Origin: an uncultured Bacteroides sp.
GTDB lineage: Bacteria > Bacteroidota > Bacteroidia > Bacteroidales > Bacteroidaceae
Assembly (NCBI RefSeq): GCF_910586915.1
Contig: NZ_CAJULN010000003.1
Location: 110,679 to 174,678 of the forward strand
DNA: 64,000 nucleotides
Reading direction: 5' to 3'
The notes under the pieces were generated by a model that was not told where the DNA came from, did no database searches, and saw only the letters and a program-made list of their open reading frames with translations. Made by a program: the position numbers and the translations under genes. Positions 19,286 to 27,862 of the stretch are shown piece after piece. Each line of letters opens with the position of its first letter. Positions within the stretch are counted from its first letter, which is position 1.

Positions 19286-19310
19286 AAGTTTTATATCAAT
19301 TAATGCAACA

Positions 19311-19352
19311 GCGGTTACTGTAACCGCGGTTGCGTTACTGCAAATAACGCAA
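19311..19352. repeat. Two adjacent dyads upstream of the ATPase gene
   Basis: GCGGTTA-CTG-TAACCGC (19311-19327) is followed by TTGCGTTA...TAACGCAA (19330-19337 and 19345-19352). Both are built on a GCGTTAC-like word. They lie 26 bases upstream of the ATPase start and could be operator sites for autoregulation. Confidence 0.55.
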
Positions 19353-19509
19353 TTATCCTGCTCAATTCCAAGCAAAAGGACTGTTTTCTGAGCATGATTT
19401 AGTAAAGTTTCAAAGAAAAGCATACCGCTGCTTAAGGAATCTTATCGGGCACGGCTCCCGCCAGGACTTTCTCCACAGCCTGCCGGAAGCCGGTTTTCCT
19501 TCTACTCTT

Positions 19510-19581
19510 TTTGCGGAACACTATAGTGGAACGAACGGAACAGTATAGTTGTCCTTGCGTTCCACTATAGTGTTCCGCAAA
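19510..19581. repeat. Long perfect hairpin with 24-bp arms
   Basis: Arms at 19510-19533 and 19558-19581 are exact reverse complements, each containing the palindrome CACTATAGTG. The 24-base loop carries a degenerate third copy (GGAACAGTATAGTTGTCC), and a partial fourth (GTAGTGGAACG) follows at 19590. It lies downstream of the minus-strand M16 gene and may end its transcript. Confidence 0.75.
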
Positions 19582-19687
19582 GACCACCGTAGTGGAACGA
19601 AATAAACAGTACTGACGAATCGTCTCCCGACAGGCAGCCGAGAGAAAAGAAATACGTACGGGAGGGATTCCGATGCGGAAAGGGGCG

Positions 19688-20908
19688 TTACTTGTATATG
19701 AGCGTAGAGAGATACGCTTCGGCAAACATCTCATTGGCCACTTCGAGCAGTTGTTCTGCCGTCAGCGCCTCTATGCGCTTGAATACCAGTTCGGACGATT
19801 CGTACTTGTGATAGTGCAGGTAGCTCTTTGCCATTCCCAGCGCATTGTTCTCGAAATTGTCCGAGGCCACTCCTATCTGCCCGATAAGCTGCTTCTTGGC
19901 GGCGGCAAGCTGGGAGGAGGTCATCTTGGTGTCGCGCATCCGCTTCAATTCTTTATAGGTGAGCCGCAGGCAAGTGTCGAGGTCGTCGACATCCGTACCG
20001 AAATAGATGCAGAAGGCTCCCGTGTCGGTGTAAGAAGTCAGGTTGGATTCGACATTGTAGACCAGCCCGCTGCGCTCGCGAAGCGCCACATTGAGCCGGC
20101 TGTTCATGCCGGGGCCGCCGAGGATGTTGTTCAGCAGGTAGAGCGCCGTACGCTTGTCGTCATAGGCGTTATAGCCACGGCTGCCAATCATGACGTGTGC
20201 CTGATGCGTATCTTTGGCCACCGTGAGATGTTCGGGGAGGTAAAGGGGCGGGGCGGCACGGCGGTTATTGACTGCCGCCGCAGGAACATCTGACAGGTAT
20301 TTCCCAGCCAGGCGGACGATTTTCCTGAAGTCGTATTGCCCCTGGACGAAGAACACCATATTCCCCGGCCGATAGAAGCGGCGGGTAAACGAAAGGACAT
20401 CTTCGGTGCGGAAACTCCGCAACAACTCCGGCTTGCCCAGGATATTCCTTCCCAACGGATGGTTGCGGAATATCATGTCCTCGAAATCGTCGAATATAAG
20501 CTCCGAGGGGGTGTCTTCGTACGACTGGATTTCGTCGATGATGACCTCCGTCTCTTTCTCAATCTCGTGCTGCGGAAAGGTAGAGTGAAATACAATGTCG
20601 CCCAACAATTCGAGAGCCCGCTCCAGGTGTTCGGTCAGGAAAGCGGAATAGACCACCGTCTCCTCCTTGTTGGTGTAAGCATTGAGGTCGCCGCCCACAT
20701 TCTCCATACGATTGAGGATGTGCCAGGCTCGCCGCTTCTGCGTCCCTTTGAAAATGAGGTGCTCCACAAAATGGGCCATCCCCTGCTCGTGCTCCGCCTC
20801 GTCGCGCGTTCCGGCGTCGACGGCAAAACCGCAATAAGCTACTTTGGAGAGAACCGGTTGATGGATAATACGCAAACCATTGGGGAGTGTATATTCGTTA
20901 GATTGCAT
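19688..20908 (-). CDS. M16 family zinc metallopeptidase
   Basis: The 406-residue protein carries the inverted zinc motif HFVEH at 46-50 and the downstream NKEETVVYSAF and TEVIIDEIQSYEDTPSEL segments with the third zinc ligand Glu. It has the two-half fold of insulinase/processing-peptidase homologues, with the C-terminal LNNILGGPGMNSRL typical of the family. No signal peptide is visible, so it is probably cytoplasmic or exported by another route. It is divergent from the kdsD-like gene, with a TATTTTTG -7 box on the minus strand 31 bases upstream. Confidence 0.92.
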   Translation of the reverse strand: MQSNEYTLPNGLRIIHQPVLSKVAYCGFAVDAGTRDEAEHEQGMAHFVEHLIFKGTQKRRAWHILNRMENVGGDLNAYTNKEETVVYSAFLTEHLERALELLGDIVFHSTFPQHEIEKETEVIIDEIQSYEDTPSELIFDDFEDMIFRNHPLGRNILGKPELLRSFRTEDVLSFTRRFYRPGNMVFFVQGQYDFRKIVRLAGKYLSDVPAAAVNNRRAAPPLYLPEHLTVAKDTHQAHVMIGSRGYNAYDDKRTALYLLNNILGGPGMNSRLNVALRERSGLVYNVESNLTSYTDTGAFCIYFGTDVDDLDTCLRLTYKELKRMRDTKMTSSQLAAAKKQLIGQIGVASDNFENNALGMAKSYLHYHKYESSELVFKRIEALTAEQLLEVANEMFAEAYLSTLIYK

Positions 20909-20938
20909 TGTTTTCTACTTCCTTATTGAATTCGGCAA

Positions 20939-20946
20939 CAAAAATA
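20939..20946 (-). promoter_or_regulatory. -7 box of the M16 peptidase promoter
   Basis: On the minus strand this reads TATTTTTG, an exact TAnnTTTG match, 31 bases before the ATG. Confidence 0.5.
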
Positions 20947-21033
20947 CAACAAAACTTATTGCCGTTTATAGAAAATTGCAGATATTTGTGGACTATAACA
21001 TACGAAAGAGCAAAGAAAAAACAAACTGATTAT

Positions 21034-21639
21034 ATGATAGACTCCATCAAACAACTCTTGCAACAGGAAGCAGAGGCCGTACTCAACATCCCGGTAACAG
21101 ACGCTTACGAGAAAGCCGTAAAACTGATTGTGGAACAAATACATCGGAAAAAGGGCAAACTGGTAACTTCCGGCATGGGAAAAGCCGGACAGATAGCCAT
21201 GAACATCGCTACCACCTTCTGCTCCACCGGCATCCCGTCTGTCTTCCTGCATCCCAGCGAAGCGCAACACGGCGACCTGGGCATCTTGCAGAAAAATGAT
21301 TTGCTACTGCTCATCTCCAACTCGGGCAAAACGCGCGAAATCGTGGAACTGACACGCCTTGCACACAACCTCGACCCGGACTTGAAGTTTATCGTTATCA
21401 CAGGCAACCCCGACAGCCCGCTGGCACAGGAGGCAGACGTGTGCCTTGCCACGGGCAAACCGGCCGAAGTATGCGTCTTGGGCATGACACCGACCACCTC
21501 AACCACCGCCATGACCGTCATCGGCGATATCTTAGTGGTGCAAACCATGAAGGAAACGCAATTCACCATCGAAGAGTATTCAAAACGCCATCACGGCGGT
21601 TATCTGGGCGAAAAATCAAGGTCATTATGCGAAAAGTAA
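21034..21639 (+). CDS. kdsD: Single-domain arabinose-5-phosphate isomerase (SIS domain)
   Basis: The start was set at 21034 (MIDSIKQLLQ, 201 residues), since upstream in-frame sequence overlaps the promoter region. The protein is one SIS domain: GMGKAGQIAMNIATTFCSTG, HPSEAQHGDLG and SNSGKTREIVEL. It lacks the C-terminal CBS pair found in E. coli KdsD (328 residues). Single-domain enzymes of this type convert ribulose-5-phosphate to arabinose-5-phosphate for Kdo and lipid A synthesis in Bacteroides. It overlaps the PfkB gene by 13 bases. Other sugar-phosphate isomerase activities are possible. Confidence 0.85.
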   Translation: MIDSIKQLLQQEAEAVLNIPVTDAYEKAVKLIVEQIHRKKGKLVTSGMGKAGQIAMNIATTFCSTGIPSVFLHPSEAQHGDLGILQKNDLLLLISNSGKTREIVELTRLAHNLDPDLKFIVITGNPDSPLAQEADVCLATGKPAEVCVLGMTPTTSTTAMTVIGDILVVQTMKETQFTIEEYSKRHHGGYLGEKSRSLCEK

Positions 21640-22547
21640 TCGGAATCGGAGAAACCATCCTCGACATCATCTTTCGGGGTGAACAGCCATCGGCAGCCGT
21701 GCCCGGCGGTTCGGTGTTCAACGGCATTGTCTCTTTGGGACGGATGGGCGTAAACGTCGGTTTCATCAGCGAAACCGGCAACGACCGCGTAGGAGACATC
21801 ATCCTGCAATTCATGCGGGAGAACAACATACCGACCGACCACGTGAATGTATTCCCTGACGGGAAATCGCCCGTCTCGCTGGCATTCCTCAACGAACAAA
21901 GCGACGCCGAATACATCTTCTACAAGGATTATCCCAAACAACGCCTCGACGTCGTGTTCCCCCGTCTGGAAGAGGACGACATCGTGATGATAGGCTCCTA
22001 CTACGCCCTGAATCCGGTACTGCGCGAGAAGATTCTCGAACTGCTCGACCAGGCACGCCAGAAGAGGGCCATCGTCTACTACGACCCCAACTTCCGTTCT
22101 TCGCACAAGAACGAAGCGATAAAACTGGCGCCTACCATCATCGAAAATCTGGAGTATGCCGACATCGTGCGCGGTTCGGCGGAAGATTTCCTCTATATGT
22201 ACGGCGTGCAGGACGCGGACAAGATATACAAAGACAAAATCAAGTTCTACTGTCCCCGGTTCATCTGCACCGCAGGGGGCGAGAAAGTATCGCTACGCAC
22301 CAAACAGGTCAGCAAAGACTATCCGGTGGAACCGGTGGAAGCCGTCAGCACCGTCGGAGCCGGCGACAACTTCAACGCAGGACTGATATACGGCCTGTTG
22401 AAGTACGACGTCCGCTACCGCGACCTGGACAGCCTCAACGAAGAGGTATGGGACAAAATCATCCGGTGCGGAAAAGACTTCGCCGCCGAGGTGTGCCGCA
22501 GTTTCAGCAATTCGGTTTCGGCGGAGTTTGCCGAGAGATACAAATAA
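21627..22547 (+). CDS. PfkB family carbohydrate kinase
   Basis: The start was set at 21627 (MRKVIGIGETILDIIF, 306 residues), overlapping the isomerase stop by 13 bases, which implies translational coupling. The family signatures are present: N-terminal GGSVFNGIVSLGRMG and C-terminal VSTVGAGDNFNAGLI with the catalytic Asp of the GAGD motif. The ribokinase/fructokinase fold is clear, but the sugar cannot be told from sequence. Its position beside a phosphosugar isomerase suggests a role in supplying a sugar phosphate. Confidence 0.9.
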   Translation: MRKVIGIGETILDIIFRGEQPSAAVPGGSVFNGIVSLGRMGVNVGFISETGNDRVGDIILQFMRENNIPTDHVNVFPDGKSPVSLAFLNEQSDAEYIFYKDYPKQRLDVVFPRLEEDDIVMIGSYYALNPVLREKILELLDQARQKRAIVYYDPNFRSSHKNEAIKLAPTIIENLEYADIVRGSAEDFLYMYGVQDADKIYKDKIKFYCPRFICTAGGEKVSLRTKQVSKDYPVEPVEAVSTVGAGDNFNAGLIYGLLKYDVRYRDLDSLNEEVWDKIIRCGKDFAAEVCRSFSNSVSAEFAERYK

Positions 22548-22559
22548 GAAAAGAAAGCT

Positions 22560-23621
22560 ATGTACAAGAACCTGTTAAACTGGCTCACCGCCTTGTTGGT
22601 GCTCCCCTCCTGTTCGAGCACCCCGCCTACCATATCGGTGGTGTGCGAAGAAAACAACATAGGCAACAGCGTGATTAAATGGGAGACGGCTCCTCTTATG
22701 AAAGGACAGGTAAAGGTATATGCATCCACTTCGCCCGAGGTGATTCCCGAGGACTCTCCCGTAGCGATGAGCGAAATATCCGCCGGCAAGATGACCATCG
22801 TCACCAACGACCCGTCGCGGCGTTATTATTATCGGATGGTGTTCGACAACAGATACCGGATTAAAGTAGCCACGCGCAACGTCAACATTCCTGGTATTCA
22901 GAATTTCCGCGACTTAGGCGGATACAGGTCTGCCGACACGGATAAATCCGTCGGCTGGGGAATGATTTACCGCTCAGGGCAGATAGACAGCATCCCCCCC
23001 TGCTCGCGCCAAGAACTGAAGAACATAGGCATACGCACCATCATAGACCTCCGCTCCGAAGAAGAACGCCACAACTACCCGCAGCTACGCGATGACGCGT
23101 TCAACATCGTGCACATTCCCATCCCTACGGGCAACATGGACAAAACCCTGCAAGGAATACGGGAAGAGAAGATAAAGAGCGATACCATTTACCGCCTGGT
23201 GGAACAGATGAACCGCGAAGTGGTGGCAAACTACCGAAAAGAGTTCAAAGCATTGTTCACCGTCCTGCTCAACCGCGACGCTTATCCGGCTGTGATTCAC
23301 TGCACATCGGGCAAAGGACGCACCGGAATCGTTTCCGCCCTGCTACTCACGGCGTTAGGCGTCAATGAAGACATCATCATGTCCGACTACCGGCTGAGCA
23401 ACGACTATTTCAACATTCCCAAAGCCTCCAAATATGCTTACGAGCTACCGGCAAACTCGCAAGAAGCCATCACCACCATCTACTCCGCCAAAGAGGATTT
23501 TCTCAATGCGGCAAGGCAACAGATTGAGTCTGAGTACGGAAACGTACAAGCCTACCTGAAGGAAGGAATCGGACTCTCGGCCGAAGAAATAGAGCAGTTG
23601 CGCAGCATCCTGTTAGAATAA
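22560..23621 (+). CDS. Tyrosine-phosphatase family lipoprotein
   Basis: The 353-residue protein has a lipoprotein-type signal (lipobox VLPSC), a beta-sandwich N-terminal region (about 25-110), and then a tyrosine/serine phosphatase domain. The latter starts GIQNFRDLGGYRS and holds the P-loop HCTSGKGRTGI with nucleophile Cys248 and Arg254 (CX5R). The upstream DLRSEEER is also typical of the Y_phosphatase3 family. An exported phosphatase could act on phosphoproteins, phospholipids or inositol phosphates; the substrate is unknown. It follows the PfkB gene by 12 bases. Confidence 0.88.
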   Translation: MYKNLLNWLTALLVLPSCSSTPPTISVVCEENNIGNSVIKWETAPLMKGQVKVYASTSPEVIPEDSPVAMSEISAGKMTIVTNDPSRRYYYRMVFDNRYRIKVATRNVNIPGIQNFRDLGGYRSADTDKSVGWGMIYRSGQIDSIPPCSRQELKNIGIRTIIDLRSEEERHNYPQLRDDAFNIVHIPIPTGNMDKTLQGIREEKIKSDTIYRLVEQMNREVVANYRKEFKALFTVLLNRDAYPAVIHCTSGKGRTGIVSALLLTALGVNEDIIMSDYRLSNDYFNIPKASKYAYELPANSQEAITTIYSAKEDFLNAARQQIESEYGNVQAYLKEGIGLSAEEIEQLRSILLE

Positions 23622-23657
23622 ATTGCCAATCGTAACCCGTTATTCGTAATTATTCTC

Positions 23658-23665
23658 TATCTTTG
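23658..23665 (+). promoter_or_regulatory. -7 box of the helicase promoter
   Basis: TATCTTTG is an exact TAnnTTTG match, 30 bases before the helicase ATG. Confidence 0.6.
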
Positions 23666-23695
23666 CATCCGAAATAAAAGATATACAGAGATTTA

Positions 23696-25552
23696 ATGAA
23701 GACATTTGAAGAGCTTGGCGTTTCTCCTGAGATACGTAGAGCAATTGAAGAAATGGGATACGAGAATCCCATGCCGGTACAAGAGGAAGTGATTCCGTAC
23801 CTTTTAGGAGAAAATAATGATGTAGTAGCTCTTGCACAGACGGGAACGGGTAAAACAGCCGCATTCGGCCTGCCCCTGCTCCAACAGATTGACGTAAAGA
23901 ACAGAATTCCACAATCGCTTATCCTCTGCCCTACCCGCGAGCTTTGCCTCCAGATAGCGGGAGATTTGAACGACTATTCCAAATACATTGACGGACTGAA
24001 AGTGCTGCCCGTGTATGGCGGCTCTTCCATCGACAGCCAGATACGCAGCCTGAAACGGGGCGTGCACATCATCGTCGCCACTCCCGGACGCCTGCTCGAC
24101 CTGATGGAACGCAAGACCGTCTCCCTCTCCACCATCCGCAACGTCGTGATGGACGAAGCGGACGAGATGCTTAACATGGGCTTTACGGACAGCATCAACG
24201 CTATTCTGGCCGACGTGCCGCAGGAGCGCAACACGTTGCTTTTCTCGGCTACCATGAGCCCGGAGATTTCACGCATCTCCAAGAAATACCTGCACAATGC
24301 CAAAGAAATCACCATCGGACGCAAAAACGAGGGTACAAGCAACGTCAAACACGTAGTCTACACGGTACACGCCAAAGACAAATACGAAGCCTTGAAGCGC
24401 ATCGTCGACTATTACCCGCAAATATACGGTATCATCTTCTGCCGCACACGCAAAGAGACGCAGGAGATTGCCGACAAACTGATGCAGGAGGGCTACAACG
24501 CCGACTCGCTGCACGGCGAACTGTCGCAACAGCAACGCGACGCGGTGATGCAGAAATTCCGTATCCGCAACCTGCAACTGCTGGTAGCCACCGACGTGGC
24601 CGCACGCGGGCTGGATGTGGACGATTTGACTCACGTCATCAACTACGGTCTGCCGGACGACACGGAAAGCTATACACACCGTAGCGGACGTACGGGACGT
24701 GCCGGAAAAACGGGTACTTCCATCGCCATCATCAACCTGCGCGAAAAAGGCAAACTGCGGGAAATAGAACGAATCATCGGCAAGAAATTCATTTCCGGAG
24801 AGATGCCGACTGCAACGGGTATCTGCCAAAAGCAGTTGATTAAGGTTATTGACGACCTCGAGAAAGTGAAAGTAAACGAAGAAGAAATCGCGGACTTCAT
24901 GCCCGAAATCTATCGCAAACTGGAGTGGTTGAGCAAAGAGGACCTGATAAAACGGGTGGTTTCGCACGAGTTTAACCGTTTTGCCGAGTACTACCGCAAC
25001 CGGCCGGAAATAGAGCAACCGACCGTTGAAAGTCGTGGCGAACGCTCCGGAAAAGGCAACCGCAAAGAGAACGGCTCCGAAAAGAGAGCCCGCAAAGCCG
25101 CTCCGGGTTTCAACCGCCTGTTTATCAATTTAGGTAAGACAGACAACTTCTTCCCTACCGACCTTATCGGCTTGCTGAACAGCAATACACGCGGACGCAT
25201 CGAATTGGGACGCATCGACATCATGCAGAACTTCTCTTTCTTTGAAGTTCCCGAAAAAGAGACGGGCAATGTCATCAAAGCCCTCAACCGCAACAAGTGG
25301 AACAGCCGCAAAGTGGTAGTGGAAGTCTCCGAAGAGGAGGGTGCAAAAGGACGCGACAACGGTTCGGGCGAACGCAAAGGCAACAAACAATCCGGAAAAT
25401 CGGGCAAGAAGGAAAAGCCAAGCCGAGCCGAACGGGGATATACCGATGCACGCGGACCGAAAAAGAAAGATGACTGGCAGGCGTTCTTCAAGGGCAATGA
25501 ACCCGACTTCAGCGAAGAAGGATGGGCTCGTAGAAAGAAGAAGAAAAAATAA
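23696..25552 (+). CDS. DEAD-box ATP-dependent RNA helicase
   Basis: The 618-residue protein has all core motifs: Q motif (FEELGVSPEI), AQTGTGKT, PTRELCLQI, DEAD, SAT, and HRSGRTGRAG in the second RecA domain. After about residue 460 comes a basic linker, then a DbpA-type RNA-binding domain (FINLGKTDNFFPTDLIGLLN), then a Lys/Arg/Gly-rich tail ending RRKKKKK. This is the DeaD/CsdA type, acting in ribosome assembly and cold-shock RNA unwinding. It is convergent with the S46 peptidase gene; a long palindrome separates the two. Confidence 0.95.
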   Translation: MKTFEELGVSPEIRRAIEEMGYENPMPVQEEVIPYLLGENNDVVALAQTGTGKTAAFGLPLLQQIDVKNRIPQSLILCPTRELCLQIAGDLNDYSKYIDGLKVLPVYGGSSIDSQIRSLKRGVHIIVATPGRLLDLMERKTVSLSTIRNVVMDEADEMLNMGFTDSINAILADVPQERNTLLFSATMSPEISRISKKYLHNAKEITIGRKNEGTSNVKHVVYTVHAKDKYEALKRIVDYYPQIYGIIFCRTRKETQEIADKLMQEGYNADSLHGELSQQQRDAVMQKFRIRNLQLLVATDVAARGLDVDDLTHVINYGLPDDTESYTHRSGRTGRAGKTGTSIAIINLREKGKLREIERIIGKKFISGEMPTATGICQKQLIKVIDDLEKVKVNEEEIADFMPEIYRKLEWLSKEDLIKRVVSHEFNRFAEYYRNRPEIEQPTVESRGERSGKGNRKENGSEKRARKAAPGFNRLFINLGKTDNFFPTDLIGLLNSNTRGRIELGRIDIMQNFSFFEVPEKETGNVIKALNRNKWNSRKVVVEVSEEEGAKGRDNGSGERKGNKQSGKSGKKEKPSRAERGYTDARGPKKKDDWQAFFKGNEPDFSEEGWARRKKKKK

Positions 25553-25556
25553 ATTC

Positions 25557-25685
25557 ACCACAGAGGACATAGAGTCTCACAGAGTTTTTCTTTAAAAGTA
25601 ACGTGGGTCGATAAGCAGGATTATTCTGCATATCGACCCACGCCGCTATTGAAAAAACTCTGTGAGACTCTGTGTCCTCTGTGGT
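25557..25685. repeat. Nested long palindrome between convergent genes
   Basis: Outer 33-base arms (25557-25589 and 25653-25685) pair with a single G-U-capable mismatch. Inside them, 12-bp perfect arms (25602-25613 and 25631-25642, CGTGGGTCGATA and its complement) form a second stem. The outer arm ends in TTTTT on both strands, so it could work as a bidirectional terminator. It also resembles a degenerate MITE. Confidence 0.8.
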
Positions 25686-25701
25686 ACCCCTCCCTGCCCG
25701 A

Positions 25702-27843
25702 TTAGCGTGCTATCTTCAGTTCCTCAATCAGTCTCCCCGCCTTTCCATACTTCTCCATGATAAAGAGCATATATCTCACATCCACTCCGATACAGCGTTG
25801 CAAGTCGGGTTCAAAAACAATATCGCTGCTCATGGCTTCCCAGTTGCCGTCAAAAGCCAGGCCGAGCAATTCTCCTTTGTTGTTGAACATGGCACTACCG
25901 GAGTTTCCGCCCGTAATATCATTGTTGGAGATAAAGCAAACACTCATATCGCCTTGTTCGTTGGCATATCTGCCGAAGTCGCCGGAAGAGAACAAGTCCA
26001 ACAGTTCCGGTTGAACGGCAAAGTCGATATCCCCCGTATGCTCTTTCACCTTTTCAAAGATACCTTTCACGGTCGTGTAATAGTCGTAGACAGCCCCGTC
26101 GAAAGGCGAATAACCGCCCACCGTGCCAAAACTCAGACGCATGGTGGAATTGGCGTCGGGATAGAAATTGCGGTCGGCATACATACGGCGCATCGCTGCA
26201 TTGAACAGCCGTTCTCCCTGTTCTATCTGCTCGGAGGCTTCGGAAATACTCTGGCTCATCTCGTAATATTTCACAATCAGGTCGAGACTTAAGGATACGG
26301 CAGGGTCTTCAAAGAAGTTATACGTCGTATCCCGCTCCAGGAAACGTTTCAAACCCTTCGGAGAAGTAATCTGAGACGTGGCGTACAACGAATCGACATA
26401 CGCCTGTATGTTTCCGTCGTAAAGCGTATCTATCTCCTGATACATGGCAGGAAGATACACATCGTCCACTTTCGCCCGGAATTCCTTCAGCATGGCGGCA
26501 AACACCTCCTTATCAATGGCCGTATCCAAGTCATTGTATTTCTCCAACAGCTTCTTCAGGCGGCTTACCATTTGCTTCTCTTCCGCTTCAAAGTCAAAAT
26601 TCAGTATCTCAAGTGCAAGCTGAACCAGCTCGGGACCATTGATAAACGCTTCGCCGAAATAGGCTAAGGCACGGTTGGCTTCGCGGCGGTTACCATAACT
26701 CAGTTCCAAAGTAGAGAACAGCCGGAGCAGGTTTTCGCGTTCGTCGGGGTGCGATTGAATCCATTCGCGGAGCGTAGCCTCGGCAGCCCGCTTCTTTTCC
26801 AACACTTTCAGGTGCCTGATGGCTTTGTTTGTACCAATGCTGTTCTTCCAGTAATTAGAACTTTCATCGTATTTGGAAGCATATTTGATACGGATGTCCG
26901 GACGACGGTCCATCTCCCGCTTCCAAACAGCCTGTTTCACCCCACGCACATCAATCATAGCCTGGTTGAGTCCATTCATCATCTCTTCGATGCCATAGGA
27001 GGAAAGATAACGCTCCGTGCTTCCCGGATAGCCGAGCGTCATGCAGAACGAGCCTTCCTTATAGCCCTCCAACGAGACAGGAGCCACATATTGGGGACGA
27101 TACGGAACGTTTTCAGGAGCATAATCGGCCGGACGGTTCTTCTTGTCGGCATAGATGCGGAAAACACTGAAATCGCCGGTATGGCGCGGCCACATCCAGT
27201 TGTCCGTATCCCATCCGAACTTCCCGACAGAGGAAGGAGGGGCAAATACGAGGCGGACATCGGTATAATCGCGGTAGACGGAAAGCCAGAACTCGTTTCC
27301 CGCATAGTAAGCATCGACTACTCCGGTCAACGTGGAGTCCTTTTCCGAAATCTCCATACCGATTGCAGTCATGATTGAATCGACAGCCATGCGGCGTTCG
27401 GATTCCGTCTTGGCCTCCCGGGCGGCAGACAATACCCGCCTGGTCACATTCTCCGTGCGAACGAGGAAGCGGACGTACAGCTCCGGATTGGGTAGTTCCT
27501 CCTCGAAGCTATGTGCCACGAAACCATCTTTCAGATAATCGTGCTCTACCGAGGAGTGCTGCTGGATGCTGCTGAATCCGCAATGATGGTTGGTAAACAC
27601 CAGGCCGTCTTCGGAAACAACCACGCCCGAACAAAAGCCGCCGAAACTCACCACTGCATCGGCAAGAGCGGGCCTTTGGGGGTTATATATCTTCTTTAAC
27701 GGCATCTGCAAGCCGAGTTGTTTCATTACCTGTTCTGCCTGTTTGTTCTTGTTGAGATTTCCCAACAACCACATTCCCTCATCGGCAAAAGCCTTCGGGA
27801 GACAAATAAAAAGAAGTACAATGACGGTCAGTTTGTGTTTCAT
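25702..27843 (-). CDS. S46 family dipeptidyl peptidase (DPP7-like)
   Basis: The 713-residue exported serine peptidase has a signal peptide ending KAFA, the catalytic His in TNHHCGFSSIQ (His86/87) and the nucleophile Ser648 in GGNSGSAMF. Eighteen residues later is Gly666 in AFDGNWEA. In the family this position decides specificity: Gly in DPP7 (hydrophobic P1), Arg in DPP11 (Asp/Glu P1). So this copy should be DPP7-like. It acts in the periplasm on peptides, releasing dipeptides. It lies 19 bases after DUF389 in an apparent ruvB-flippase-DUF389-S46 transcript. Confidence 0.92.
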   Translation of the reverse strand: MKHKLTVIVLLFICLPKAFADEGMWLLGNLNKNKQAEQVMKQLGLQMPLKKIYNPQRPALADAVVSFGGFCSGVVVSEDGLVFTNHHCGFSSIQQHSSVEHDYLKDGFVAHSFEEELPNPELYVRFLVRTENVTRRVLSAAREAKTESERRMAVDSIMTAIGMEISEKDSTLTGVVDAYYAGNEFWLSVYRDYTDVRLVFAPPSSVGKFGWDTDNWMWPRHTGDFSVFRIYADKKNRPADYAPENVPYRPQYVAPVSLEGYKEGSFCMTLGYPGSTERYLSSYGIEEMMNGLNQAMIDVRGVKQAVWKREMDRRPDIRIKYASKYDESSNYWKNSIGTNKAIRHLKVLEKKRAAEATLREWIQSHPDERENLLRLFSTLELSYGNRREANRALAYFGEAFINGPELVQLALEILNFDFEAEEKQMVSRLKKLLEKYNDLDTAIDKEVFAAMLKEFRAKVDDVYLPAMYQEIDTLYDGNIQAYVDSLYATSQITSPKGLKRFLERDTTYNFFEDPAVSLSLDLIVKYYEMSQSISEASEQIEQGERLFNAAMRRMYADRNFYPDANSTMRLSFGTVGGYSPFDGAVYDYYTTVKGIFEKVKEHTGDIDFAVQPELLDLFSSGDFGRYANEQGDMSVCFISNNDITGGNSGSAMFNNKGELLGLAFDGNWEAMSSDIVFEPDLQRCIGVDVRYMLFIMEKYGKAGRLIEELKIAR

Positions 27844-27862
27844 GCTATTATTTTTAGAATCA

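Larger units (their letters stand above)
19286..19687. other. Intergenic region rich in palindromes
   Basis: This stretch of about 400 bases has no convincing gene. The minus-strand ORF at 19432-19734 overlaps the M16 gene end, crosses the long hairpin and shows no family similarity. The notable content is the paired dyads at 19311-19352 and the 24-bp-arm hairpin at 19510-19581. Confidence 0.6.
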
